DNA of 64,000 nt from Owenia fusiformis (Eukaryota > Annelida > Polychaeta > Sabellida > Oweniidae), in NCBI GenBank assembly GCA_903813345.2, contig CAIIXF020000003.1, positions 34,397,000 through 34,460,999 of the forward strand, in the 5' to 3' direction. This document shows positions 53,101 to 63,129 of this stretch, piece by piece. The position numbers and the translations under genes were made by a program. The stretch's first letter is position 1; the number at the start of each line of letters is the position of its first letter. The notes under the pieces are model-generated. The model searched no databases. It was not told the DNA's origin and saw only the letters and a list, made by a program, of their open reading frames with translations.

Positions 53101-56100
53101 AAACAAGAGAAGAGCAACAAGACAACTCAGAGTTATTTATTACATGGACATTTGTGTTTTATTTGTTTTCAAAATTAAAGTGTTAATAAATTATAAAACC
53201 TGTATATTTGAATTTTGTATATAAATGTGTAACCACCTCCCCTTTCAGTGAAAGCAGTACCACCAAACCAGGTCTGCGCCCACATAAAACCAGTGAGAAT
53301 CCCATATTAAATAAATTGTTCGTGACCCGACCACAACCACACTACCAGATTTTGGCCAGGTCCGACAATACACTATATCAATAAGGAGTTATCTTTATGT
53401 TAGTATAGTCCCTTAAAACACTTATTTTATTTTCTCTTCATCTATGATTTACTTTGCGCTTTTCACTGAACATCTGGGATCTTTTTAGTTATTTACTAGT
53501 ATGTTTTTCAGATTTGTCCTTTCTTTTGCATTTTTTGGGATCATTGTTTTTAGATCATCTACATTTTATTTTGGAGAAGTAACAAATTGGTTCAATTTCT
53601 TTACAAAGAGCCACTCTTAGTCTCCACTTCCCAATTGCTTCAATTCCCAATTGTACTCCACAGAGTAGCAAACAACAGAAAATGAATGGATAATGATAGC
53701 TGCGTCCCAATGAACAAAATGTGATTACCTAAATCGAGGTTTCATCACTTTCATTAATCTAAAATGAATTAGAAATTATCTTTCTATTTTCAAATTTTTT
53801 CCATGTGCATGTAATAAAAGTTGGTTATGTCTTAGGCCCTAAGGATCTGAAACCTGCTGGTCAAAATGGAATTACGGACCAGTTGCAATGTTATTCTCCT
53901 ATACCCAGTGAAAAAATCAACTGGTCTGTATCAAAAATAACATGATAATGACCAGCGGACCGGCCCTTAGGGCCTACATTGTACAGTCATTCCACATATA
54001 AGCAGACATTCGTGTCGCCAAGGGTTATTTCTCAACCGTTAGTAGATATATAGAATTTTTTAAAGAACATCTACTTAGGACCAATACCCACTTGTACAAC
54101 CAAAAAACAGCAAATTTTAATTGTTTGGTGGTAAGTGAGAATCTTTTCTAACTTAATTTGATGACAAATTCCTCAGGTACGTTATGTCGCCAGAGTGCAT
54201 AGTGATGTTTTATAAGCATAACTGAAGTAGTTATAGATTTCTGAACACATCCAAACTTCATGAAATGATACCTGTGGGTATATACTGTATTTTACCAACG
54301 TTTCAAGTAATTTAATCCTTTCCAACCTAATAATCAGATGCCTGGAACCCATGTCGCCAGTTTTTTTCTAAAATACCACTTTAGATATTTCAATTTCTAG
54401 AGAATGCACGAATCACTTAAATGTTTAACCCAAAGTGATATTTTATCAGAAAATGATTTATCAAAATGCATGCAAAGTTTCAAAACTGTATTCTATCCAG
54501 AACAAAAGTTATAGGTCATAAAGGTGTCATTTTTCAATTCAAAAGATAAGGATTTTAAGGTACGTTACAACATTTCCCAACATTTTGTAATAGCTTGATG
54601 GATTTAGTAAGTAAATTCTTGAATATGACAAGGCGGACATTAAATATAATGTGCTCATTACCTTTGTTCGCTCTGTTATATTGCTTTATTGGAACATGTA
54701 ATGAGTTTTCCTCATGTACGTTGCAATAAGGTACGTTACGGAAAGTGCGAAATAAGTTGATTAACTCAGCAATAAATGCTGCTAACCCAGTGGAGGAGAT
54801 CATCACGCGATCTCATGATACACCAGACTTTATTTGAAGTCAAATTAAATGGGATTTCCTAAAAATCCCTAAATAATACAGCAATCGCGTAAGTACAACA
54901 CCTGTATCTTTTGCCTAAGCAAAGCTGGTTAATCAAAGATCTAGGATATCCCGATTCGGTTGAAAGATATTCTAAATAAACAACTTAATTGATCATTGTT
55001 AAAACATGATGTCAACTTTTTTCCCAAATCACATACGACTTGAGTTTTATATCAATTAAGCTACGTTGCTTTTGATAACGTCGCTTAATACTTGTTTTAT
55101 TTCCGTCTTAATAGTGGTAACTAACCCGGGAATTCACAATTTGTTGCTGAATATGGCCAAGACTAAACAAGAAATTCAAATGAATTAAAGAAAAAGAAAG
55201 AAAAGAATCGAGGGACAAAAATACCTTGAAAAGGAACGTATCAGAAGAAGGCTGTCAAGTTCAATTGGTTAAGTTCCGAAAGATGCGCAGTCAAAAAGAA
55301 TGAGCTTGAACTTCGTGACAAAGTCAAACCTTTGAAAGGGACATTCAAGCTACATGCAATTTCTGGGATCGGGAACAACATTGTCATGATGAGCGATGTC
55401 AGCTGTTATTGCAAACGCTGTTTAAACGGAGACTTTTGTGACAAGTGGACTGGAGCAAAACTCACTAATACAAAGTCTAAAAATCAATCCAGCTCAGAGA
55501 AAAGTGATGTAAACAATAATGCACAAGTAAACAACGAAATATCAGCAATGAGATATATCAACGATGAGTTTTGTGCTGCGTTATATGATAGAAATTGGTA
55601 AATTGGAAAGATTGTGGACAGAGATGAGGAGGACGGAGAATATGAAATAATTTTCATGGAGAAAAAAGGCAGTTATTCCAATGACCCAAGAAAACAGATC
55701 TAATAGACTACATGCGAGTAGAAATAATCTTGAATTACGTCATTAATATTCAAAATTCAGTCAAAGCGATGTCATATTTGAAATCTGCATGTAAATGTAC
55801 ATCTAGAAATATGGTTTCGAAAATTGTCTATCAACTTTGAAAACTTAATTTTTTTGAAAATGTGACCTCTTGTTCGGGTTGATTCCTCATAGACCCCATG
55901 TTAGAAAATCACAAAAAGTGAATTATCTTTTCTTGTATTGGACAGATAACATTTTCTTTTACTGGACATATTTTAATTTGCATAGCTATTAGATACATAA
56001 AGGTTATATGAAAATTGAACCACGCAAATAGATGTAATTTAAGTTAAAGGGAACTTTCTACTATACCCGCCATGCTATCTGACCCGAACGAGCCACCTGG

Positions 56101-59100
56101 TGGTGAATCTGGTAACTACCTACTCGCATCTGCGTTATTTGGGTTAAGGAAAATGATATTTTGTGCAAAATTTCAGACCCACTTGCAACTGGGAAGCACG
56201 CACGAATGATGAAAATCGCCGCCAGTGACATGCAATTGATCTTGCAAAAGTGGAGCTCCTCTAGTGAAAGACTTATTCCAGTGAAGTAAACATTTGACAT
56301 TTGTAAAGGAACGAAATGTCTTAGATTTATGCGACGTTCTCTTTCATTTGCCTCTGCTATGAAGCATTTTATGTTTTGTTGTTTTGTTGTTTAAGAAGTT
56401 GTTATTGTTTGTAGTTGGTCATATCACGAGTTTATATTCTTAACAAATAAGTAAATGATATTGATCGAGTTAAAATGTTTTGATAATGATATTAAGATAC
56501 GTTATTATTTTGTAATTTTGTAATTTTGTATCTCTATTAAAAGATATAAAATGGTTTATGGTGACAATACAATGGACAGGAGCTTGTGTTTTAAGACTTC
56601 GGATAGATATACGAGAAAGATTCGGTTGATTAACAATTGCGTCAATTTTTACTTTAAGCGACGTTGTTTTGCACTGACAAGTTTAACTTATTTCTGATTA
56701 TTACTAGATGTCTTTGCCACATACAAATATATGATGATTTGAAAGCGAAATCCCATAGTTTCATTGTATGCCCAAAATAACTTTTCACATGTTGTGTTAA
56801 ACATCATGAGAATACATGACAGTGTTGCAATTTGTAAAACAATTTTTTTGAGAAGCGACTGCATTTATGCATTACAACGTAAATTTGTGTTATTTCTTGA
56901 TTAAAATGATTAGTGATTTCCCAAATGCAATTTATAGTTTTGTTTCTTAGTGATCTATAGAATAGAGATTACAAGAGGAAGACATCGCATATCAAGTTAG
57001 CTAAAATCCCCTTAGAATAAAACAGGTATCGAGAACGAATCTTAAACTATACGCTTTTTATAATTTAACACCTCTTATTTTCAAATTAGTGTAACTTTTG
57101 ATATATAAAAGTTAAAATGCCAAAACTTGGGGATTTTATAGAGGATACATAAAACAAAATCAAAAACTGAAAATGAATGCAATGAAACGAAGTTCATTTT
57201 TCAAAAGTTTGGAACCTTAAATGTCTCCTTATATGTGGAATGACCGTGTAATGTGCTGGGAGGTTTAGGCTACAGGGTTTATACCGAGGGAAATATGTGG
57301 GGGACCGTATTGGCATCATTGGTTTCAAGGCATTGTACTTCTGCCTTAGTTTCAAAGGCAATACATTCTTTTTGAAGGGTGTCTTGAGATTCCAAAATTA
57401 AGAAATAATTGTACATATTTGAGAAATTGATTTTAAAGTTTTATAAATTGAATTTTCTTTATTTTTTAAATAATATTCTTTGGTGTTGAAGATTTTTTTA
57501 CAAAGCAAAACATTATTTTTCATTCTAGATACAATAACATGCATATTGGCATACTTTGTTTTAATATAAGATTGTTATAACTCAAAGTTTTGCAAGTCAC
57601 ATGACCAATTCTTAGAGAGTTGATTGGTTGAAACAGTTGATATCAGATATGACAATTTGAAATTAGAAATAAGCTGTTATTCCAGTGGGAAATTGTATCA
57701 ACTCCATTTCCACCGTTTTAAAAAAGGATTTTGTAAATTGTTTCAAGGTATGATATTTCATATAAGATATCTCTAGGGTAAGACAAGGTGACATTCAAAA
57801 AATCAAGTTTCACATAGCGATACTAAGTAAGATACAGACCTCTAAACTTTCAAACCTTGATTTCTCAGTTCCGTAAAAATGTGAGGTAGTACAAAGTTAT
57901 TCTCATGCGACGACATAGAATAAATATATAAGAGCTAAACGCTGACAAGGCCAAATCCCCTTTTCTGTTACTACAGAGTAATATGCAGAGAGCTCGGTTC
58001 GCCAAATGGAGTGGTACATACGTCAAACACAGAGAAGATAACAGTGGGACGAAAAAGCCAACCAGTGCCGATTGTAAAATGCAGAGGAAATGAAGCATCA
58101 ATCATGAACTGTGTCGTGATTATATCAATGAGCGTAAACCCCTCTGATTCAGATGCTCAAGTTGAGTGTAATACAGGTAAAATTCTGTTATGTTCCTATG
58201 TTGAATGCAATATATGCTAGATTTTATGAACTTTCAGTTTCTTGATTGTTATAAAGATTTTGAGATTTTAGAGATTCTGCATTGAATTCGATAAAATGAT
58301 ATTCGGTAAGGAATTTCTATATTAAATGCAATAAGGTGAGCGTTTGTGATGTATTATTATGTTAGCCCATATTTCACCCCTATACATCCAATAGTGAACC
58401 TTTGAAACACCGCGTACCTCCGATGTTTTAGGGTTAATTTATGATAATAAGGGTTGTCTGCAGTATAGTAATTTAACTGTGTTGGGCACAAAGTTGGTCC
58501 GTCCGTCAACATTGGCCGCAAAAATGAAAACTGCTATTCGGATTGAGTCATATCCACATTCATTTTATGCATATCCATCATGCCTATTTGACCTATCATC
58601 GCCATTTCCCAAGTTCGCCCGGTTTCCGAGAAATTGCTGATTTTGACGTCAAAAAGTCAAATTTTCTGTAAATACTAGACACTTTGTTGAAGTAGAACTT
58701 TCTAATAACTTGTAGTAGTTGCTGTATATGCAACTTATGTTCCCTGAAGATTCCAAAGCTCTTGAAACTACAGTTTTTGGTGTTAACTTTATAAAATTTG
58801 ACAAAAAGTAGAACTTCGTCATTTTCAGGGAACTTTCTCATGTACAAAGTCAATCATCATTGACTGCACTAAACACTGTGTGAGCACAGGACCGTGGGTC
58901 CTTTTTTACATTGTGTATATCTTGAAAAGTAACAATGATTGCAATCCTAATAGTAATTATCCTGCCCAAACCATGTTTCGGGGTTAATGAATAATATATA
59001 AAAAGAATAAGATAGTATTAGTGACCGTTATTGAAATACTGAATTTCTTCCATATCTCAAAAAGAAGGAATGAAAGTATCACGATTATTGTTCAACAACA

Positions 59101-62100
59101 CATGGTTTCGGGGTCAAAAAATAAGATAAATTACAACTCATTATATATTGTGCATATTTTATATCGAGCTTCCAGTAAACGGAAAGTATTGATCAATTGG
59201 TGGTTTCCATAGTAATTTAAGTGAGTTGCCACAATAACTAGCTAGTTACTTTGGAGGAAAATCATATATGCAAATAGTGTTGTTATTTATATTGAAATGT
59301 TGAATTTTTCCATATCTTAAAAAAGTACAATATGACAGTATCACGATCTTTGTGCCCTAGAAACCCATGTTTTCAGTGTCAATGAATTAGATGGTGTTAT
59401 TAACTTATCATATATTGTGTATACATGTATATGCAAATTCGGCATAATTAAATCAAGTCTTTGAATATCTGGTTATAGCCAAATGTGTTTGAAGAAGTCT
59501 ACATAACCCAACATTGTTTGTATCTTTTCTAGATTCTCATATGAATTTACAATGAAGATATCAGCGTTTTGTATGATGAAACCAAAAATGCGTCATCACC
59601 AATAGTGACAAATTAAAGACATTTCTTGATTAATGCAGTTGTTTGATATGTAGAAAAAATGATATAACCAGAAACAGATCCCTGGTGTACACCCTGAGTT
59701 AATAATAAAGCATGGTTGAATAAGACACTATGTTGGTGGTCAGTCGTATAGCTATTAAAACATGTTACCGCCAGTTGATTCCATAGTTTATTAAATAAAA
59801 CGTTATCATCAGCTGGGTCAAACGCCAAAAAAGTATTTCAAAAAATGTTAATGGTTGAAAAATACGGATCGAAACCAGTCATAACTTTTTCCCGATGATC
59901 TTGTATTTTAAGATTCATAATTTTTTGGCCCCATTTACTCAACATGGGATGGCGATTTTTAGATTTTTTAGATCGGAATTTGATTTGCAGATTCACATTA
60001 CTGAAAAAAATCTACACCTTTTTCATAACTCGCACGTTAAAGGAGAACATTTTTACCTACTTTCCGGACACCATATCTTAAAATTGAATCAAAGAACTAA
60101 CTGACGGAAAGGGGCATCCAACTCTTGGCTTTGGCTATCAGTATTCCGAATTTCGAAGAATATCATTGAAGTGAAGTGTCTCAAAAATTAAAACAAATAT
60201 AAAATTTTGAAAACTTGACCTAATTTGCCACGATGCCAGGTAAATATATCCTTCAAGTTGTTAGTCATGAAAGATGATTAAACCCTTAAAGGGTTTCGAT
60301 AAGCTTCCCGTATAAAACAATATGGCGGCTCCAGGTGAGTCAACTGGATCAGTTCTTTTTTAAGAAATAAGGGGAGTTTTGTAAAATCCAGTTAATTGAA
60401 ATTGTTGTGGAGATAAAGTAATCTGTTTATATAGTGATTCTGAAAACATTATTCAGAGAGTGATTGTTCAAAGAATGCATGTACAGCAGCCAATAAAAAT
60501 TCTTGTATTGGATCTGCTTTGTTTCATTTGGAGGATATTTCATATCAATTGATAAGTGAAACTAGTTAAACTGACTGGAGGTCCAAAGAGAACTCTGTTA
60601 TCTTGGTTCAAAAAATGTTCAAAATCCAGCATGGTTTTGACATTTTTTGTTTTGTCATTTCCTGTTAACTTCCATAGCACCTTAAGTGTAGCCTCATTTT
60701 TATTAGTATAAATGAACATTTAACACAATGATATTGTGTTAAATCGCTTTTGTCAACTTTGCATCGCGGAGAAATGGTTTCGATGGATCCAGAACTTGCA
60801 GCAAAGGAAATAAATAGTAAGGAGGTTAAACTCAATAACGGGCCAAGAACATTCCTAATAGTAAAGAACGCCGTTATTGATTTTAACGAATTTGAACTAT
60901 GATAAATAATGCATACATAGTTACCTATGCAAAACTGAAGCCAGAATGAAGAAAGCTTCTCTGGATGCAAAGTTATTGCAAAATCTTTAGAGAATGTAAA
61001 AAAACAAAACATTTAATGGTTCAGTTGGTTGAGGAGGAAATTGAGAAAGAGGACACGTTGAAAGAAAAAGCAATAGACTCCAGATTTTCAATCTGGAGAG
61101 TAATAACGTTTAATGCCTTTTAACTTTCCAATGCCTCTAAATATATTTAGCTTTTGAATTAAATACGCATTTGAGTTTAATAGAGGCAAGATTTCCTGGC
61201 TTAGAAATGGGAGATCATGTCAGGAGACATTCTTATGTTGATTGTTAATAATGGTAGTAATGTAGTTTTAAATAGCTGTTTAGAGTTATTCCCATTTCCA
61301 ATGCAATAAAGGCGAGCTTTTCTGAGGAACTTGTATCCCCGTATCTGGTATTCCGATGTTCAATGCACTGACGATGAGCTTTTATGTGGTGTATTGCCAT
61401 GTTCAATGCACTGACGATGAGCTTCTATGTGGTGTATTGCCATGTTCAATGCACTGACGATGAGCTTCTATGTGGTGTATTGCCATTAAGAGCTGGCTTA
61501 AGTTTATAGATAAGCAATAATAACGATAAAATATTTCATCAAATAGTTTCATTGAAAGCACACACTCATATTCACAAAAGTGCCTTTGGTACTCATATTC
61601 ACAAATTTAGTGCCTTTGGTACCAGTATTCTGTCATTGTCCATGGTTTTATTTTAAAACTCTTTCTTCATACTGTAGATACCATTGTTGATGGAACTATG
61701 GCCTTACATCTTAAAACACGGAACAAGAATGATGGAGAGGCTTCAAGGAATGAGGGATTTCTTGAAATATACAAGAACTATGAATGGAAGCGTGTATGTG
61801 TCAGTGAATGGAACATTTTATTAACCCAGGTGTGTTTAGTTTAATGTTCTTTGTTATAATTCACAAGCATCTTTGAAACATATAATCAAATCTCATATTG
61901 AACGCTGCATATGTTGAAATGAAATGCATGCATGGATTACGGAAATGAAACACACAATTCTACATTTTAGATTGCATGTAAACAAATGGGCTACTCGCAC
62001 GGAGCTTATGAAAATGATGGTGTCTTCAAATTGTGGGATGCAAGCGAAAAAATATTCTACAACGACTTCAAATATCATGGTGTTTTGCGAAGCGCTGTGA

Positions 62101-62193
62101 ATTGCAATGACAATGACATTGCTATATCGTCATGCTTGAATGACGCAGACAAAAGCTGTTTCTTCAACCATGTATATATGAAATGCTACGAAG
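40995..62193 (+). CDS. Secreted multi-SRCR protein, 3' end outside the window (six exons seen)
   Basis: Six exons join in consistent phase to about 382 residues: signal peptide and three scavenger receptor cysteine-rich domains, each split over two exons. In vertebrates, group A SRCR domains (six Cys) are encoded by two exons and group B by one, so this is group A-like; domains 1 and 3 have six cysteines. The last exon leaves in phase 1 at GTTTGT, and no stop codon in frame or further exon was found to 64000, so the gene runs on. SRCR proteins are extracellular or membrane-bound receptors and binding proteins, often expanded in marine invertebrates. A membrane anchor or other domains may lie beyond the window. 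Confidence 0.88.
41634..41697 (+). repeat. Small tandem repeat
   Basis: GTGGTACAGTGTGACATATAC-like blocks are repeated with variants (GTGTGACAGTGTGGTACAGTG) in the first intron of the SRCR gene. Noncoding. Confidence 0.6.
42500..42715 (+). CDS. SRCR gene exon 2: second half of SRCR 1
   Basis: Reads VACRSLGHDSGSLRFEYF, then RKCSDTTMRHIRNCENE, and closes with NMC and ISLICNNG. The CRSLG landmark and the last five of six cysteines complete a group A-like SRCR domain. Acceptor TTTTTAG phase 1, donor GTAAGT phase 1. Confidence 0.88.
42771..43386 (+). mobile_element. TIR element family, copy C (5' truncated)
   Basis: Aligns with copy B from its GAGTGACAACGTA segment to the 3' terminal inverted repeat (AACTAGTTTGGTGTGAT). 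About 200 bases of the 5' end are missing. It starts only 55 bases after the exon 2 donor of the SRCR gene, and another element begins 9 bases after it. Confidence 0.82.
43395..44048. mobile_element. Tc1/mariner-type foldback MITE
   Basis: TACAGGGTGTCCCGAAAGTA starts it and its exact complement ends it, including a long C run on the left and G run on the right. Inverted arms continue through ATACTATGAG/CTCATAGTAT and CTTGGCAAATCAATGTAAC. TA at both ends is the expected target duplication. Noncoding. Confidence 0.88.
44155..44505 (-). pseudogene. LINE reverse transcriptase fragment
   Basis: The minus strand encodes LGIFLDLNKAFDTVDHDSLL, then WFESYLSNRKQTTF, the fingers/palm region with the KAFDTVDH motif of non-LTR reverse transcriptases. 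The following GVPQGSVLGP-like block is present only in a shifted frame (44160-44205) with a stop, so the copy is dead. Not the same segment of the domain as the 6.5 kb fragment. Confidence 0.88.
44526..44845. repeat. Two adjacent palindromes
   Basis: 44526-44660 is a near-perfect inverted repeat around TGCCAATACAGAAT, sharing AATACAGGATATATTCTG. 44715-44845 is a second one sharing CTGTATTGCTACTGAG and GGGGACAA segments. Both reuse the CTGTATTG motif, which suggests derivation from one element family. Confidence 0.7.
45311..46021. mobile_element. Foldback element: the arms of the intron 1 structure joined directly
   Basis: TGGTATCGATATGGAGAACT at the left is mirrored at the right end. Arms of about 330 bases contain the TCTCAATATTG and TTTTGGTTGATTTT segments that also occur at 10920-11385 and 15400-15700. 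Here the arms meet with only a short centre, without the minisatellite loop. Noncoding, in the intron between SRCR exons 2 and 3. Confidence 0.75.
46268..46642. mobile_element. Small inverted-repeat element with G/C runs
   Basis: CATTGCTCAC at the left and GTGAGCAATG at the right, with inner inverted segments GGAGGGGGATA and CCCCTCCATC. About 375 bp, noncoding. Confidence 0.6.
47519..47725. repeat. GC-rich foldback just before SRCR exon 3
   Basis: Far richer in G and C than its surroundings; contains GGCGCCGGCCGATTAGTATTTTT, split here as GGCGCCGGCCGATTAG plus TATTTTT, which resembles the inner arm of the 4.1 kb foldback. Outer segments (ATGCCTGGCTCAT and its diverged complement near 47715) are inverted. 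It ends 80 bases before an exon. Confidence 0.65.
47808..47961 (+). CDS. SRCR gene exon 3: linker and first half of SRCR 2
   Basis: A Pro-rich linker (DIVAPVPPPEKP) leads to VRLVSYNDVFDTKRGVVELY and NGRWGPLPLTAIETDRVA. This is the SRCR start, but the Cys expected shortly after NGRWG is absent. Acceptor GTTTTAG phase 1, donor GTATGT phase 2. Confidence 0.85.
50390..50600. repeat. Scattered GAGTAA motifs upstream of the satellite
   Basis: About a dozen copies of GAGTAA or its complement TTACTC occur in 200 bases, including AGAGTAACTTAGGAGTAACC and an inverted pair (TTACTC near 50390 and 50577). The same heptamer is the core of the large satellite 1 kb downstream. Confidence 0.65.
51541..53115 (+). 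repeat. Purine-rich satellite: 12 units of 60 bp plus degenerate tail
   Basis: From 51541 to about 52245 the units are exactly 60 bases and nearly identical (AAGAGTAACCCAGGCTGAAG then AAGAGTAACCCTGAGTAGAG, then CAGAGCGGCGAAGAGTAA). From 52250 to 53115 the sequence decays into shorter repeats of GAGTAA and CAGAGCAGA. The plus strand is almost all A and G. The 523-codon minus-strand open frame here is a by-product of the repeat length and low stop content, not a gene. Confidence 0.93.
53833..53975. mobile_element. Short inverted-repeat element
   Basis: TTAGGCCCTAAGG at the left and CCCTTAGGGCCTA at the right, with inner inverted matches (CTGGTCA, AACTGGTC). About 143 bp, noncoding, abutting the next element. 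Confidence 0.6.
53976..57254. mobile_element. Relic of a DNA transposon, about 3.3 kb
   Basis: ACATTGTACAGTCATTCCAC followed by ATATAAG at the left is matched by its diverged complement at 57219-57254, giving terminal inverted repeats of about 35 bases. The interior holds a broken reading frame (55154-55705). No transposase catalytic motif is seen. Class unknown. Confidence 0.55.
55154..55705 (+). pseudogene. Broken gene inside the transposon relic
   Basis: Starting at ATGGCCAAGACTAAA (MAKTKQEIQM), frame segments read KYLEKERIRRRLSSSIG, then SCYCKRCLNGDFCDKWTGAK and YINDEFCAALYDRNW, and after a stop IGKIVDRDEEDGEYEIIFME. The order basic N-terminus, Cys-rich middle and FVAAxYDxxWYIGxV-like C-terminus resembles a protein family I associate with repetitive genes in marine invertebrates, but I cannot name it. 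Several in-frame stops and one frame change show it is dead. Confidence 0.5.
57977..58176 (+). CDS. SRCR gene exon 4: second half of SRCR 2
   Basis: Reads RVICRELGSPNGVVHTSN, then VKCRGNEASIMNC, and ends DSDAQVECNTG. The CRELG and CxGxE...C landmarks are present. The Cys expected between MNC and VEC is missing. Together with exon 3 the domain has four cysteines, not six. Phase 2 in, phase 1 out. Confidence 0.88.
58930..59400 (+). repeat. Diverged tandem duplication
   Basis: Segments with TTATTGAAATACTGAATT, CCATATCTCAAAAAG, AGTATCACGAT and ACATGGTTTCGGGGTCAA recur in order about 260 bases later in altered form, with a further partial copy near 58960-58995. Noncoding, in the intron after SRCR exon 4. 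Confidence 0.6.
59613..59828 (-). pseudogene. Degenerate reverse transcriptase fragment
   Basis: The minus strand gives MAFDPADDNVLFNKLWNQLA and, later, QGVHQGSVSGYIIFSTY. These resemble the KAFDxVDHxxLxxKL and GVPQGSVLGPxLFxIY blocks of non-LTR reverse transcriptases at about the correct distance. Altered key residues show it is dead. Confidence 0.6.
60566..60685 (-). repeat. Lone arm of the 36.6 kb foldback family
   Basis: Matches the right arm of 36632-37387, sharing ACTGGAGGTC, CTGTTATCTT, GTCATTTCCTGTTAA and the end GCACCTTAA. Only one arm is present. Confidence 0.7.
61345..61490 (+). repeat. 44-bp tandem repeat, about 3.3 copies
   Basis: GTTCAATGCACTGACGATGA followed by GCTTCTATGTGGTGTATTGCCAT in two parts, repeated with one or two changes. 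A shorter duplication (AGTGCCTTTGGTACTCATATTCACAAA, in overlapping parts) follows at 61570-61625. Noncoding. Confidence 0.85.
61678..61829 (+). CDS. SRCR gene exon 5: first half of SRCR 3
   Basis: Encodes DTIVDGTMALHLKTRNKND, then NEGFLEIYKNYEWKRVCVSE and WNILLTQ. This is the G-x-(L/V)-E-(I/V)-Y...W...VC...W pattern of an SRCR start, with its first Cys present. Acceptor ACTGTAG phase 1, donor GTGTGT phase 0. Confidence 0.87.
61971..62193 (+). CDS. SRCR gene exon 6: second half of SRCR 3
   Basis: Reads IACKQMGYSHGAYENDGVFK, then VNCNDNDIAISSC and SCFFNHVYMKCYEG. The CKQMGY landmark and five cysteines complete a six-cysteine domain. Acceptor ACATTTTAG phase 0, donor GTTTGT phase 1, so at least one further exon is expected beyond the window. 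Confidence 0.88.
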
Positions 62194-62329
62194 GTTTGTA
62201 GTTCAGGTTAAACAACATAAAATCGAGTCATTTAGGTGAAAGCAAGAAGTGCATATTGTGAGTGGGGATATGCAGTCAGTAAAATGGCACATTGGTTGGA
62301 GACTTCAGAAAAGAATCCCATGTTGTTAC

Positions 62330-62520
62330 GCGGTATTTGCCATACATTTATGGTTGCGCGGTATTTGTGATACAAGTGAATATGGCATACTCAACTGCGG
62401 TATCTGACATATTCCGCGAGTGAGTATGGCATATTCCGCATTGAAATGTGATATAGTGAATACCTCATATACCTGCGGAATGTGGCATTTACCACGCGAT
62501 GAACGCCATACAAAATTACC
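62330..62520. repeat. Inverted repeat rich in GCGGTATTTG / ATGGCATATTCCGC
   Basis: CGCGGTATTTGCCATA near the start pairs with ATGGCATTTACCACGCG near the end, and several CATATTCCGC or GCGGTAT motifs recur between. A related TATGCCATATTCGTTGCGG occurs at 63049. Noncoding. Confidence 0.6.
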
Positions 62521-63129
62521 TTGATTTGATTGGTTTAGAGAAGCAACACTAAATGTAAAACTATAATGGATCGCCATTGTTTTTATCGCTTCAAGCACTA
62601 AACTATGAATCCTGGAATGATTGAGTAAGTTTATTACGTATGATGGTACTTTTGAAAGTATCAGTAGCGTATAAACCGTGATCAAATACTCGTGTTTTTC
62701 AGGTTTTTTCTGGTTGTAAAAGTCACTCATAATCTTCACGAACGTAGGTTCGTTTATTCATGTGTAATAATGTTTTCCTGGAAGTATGTTTTTGCGTGTA
62801 ACACATATATAAAACAACATCAAACAATACAGGTGCCACTGATGTATGTTGTTCAATTGTATTAGTTCATATATTCAATGCACTGACCAGCTGCTCCCAA
62901 TGTCTTCAAGAAAAAACAGATCGAATTTATGCTCAATCATCACCCTTACTTCAAAGCACAATGTCTTATGTACACACCAGGAAAAATAATTAAAATCGGT
63001 ACATTGAATTTTTTATCATGGTTTTATCTCCTCCACCATGTTCATTCTATGCCATATTCGTTGCGGGATATGACATATATCTGTATCGTGTTTACCACGT
63101 AACATATGTGACCATTATAACGAAATACC

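Larger units (their letters stand above)
49010..57920. repeat. Inverted-repeat arms flanking 8 kb of intron
   Basis: The left arm (49010-49360) and right arm (57505-57920) are inverted copies: for example GAGAATAACTTTGTACTA, TTGTCATATCTGATATCAAC and GTATGCCAATATGCATGTTA on the left have complements on the right in matching order. The right arm ends about 55 bases before SRCR exon 4. Between them lie the purine-rich satellite and another transposon relic. It resembles the layout of the intron 1 structure. Confidence 0.7.

Noticed and set aside
51535-53106. 523-codon open frame on the minus strand
   Set aside because: It lies wholly within the purine-rich satellite; unit length is a multiple of three and the complement has few stops. 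The peptide is a simple period with no domain.
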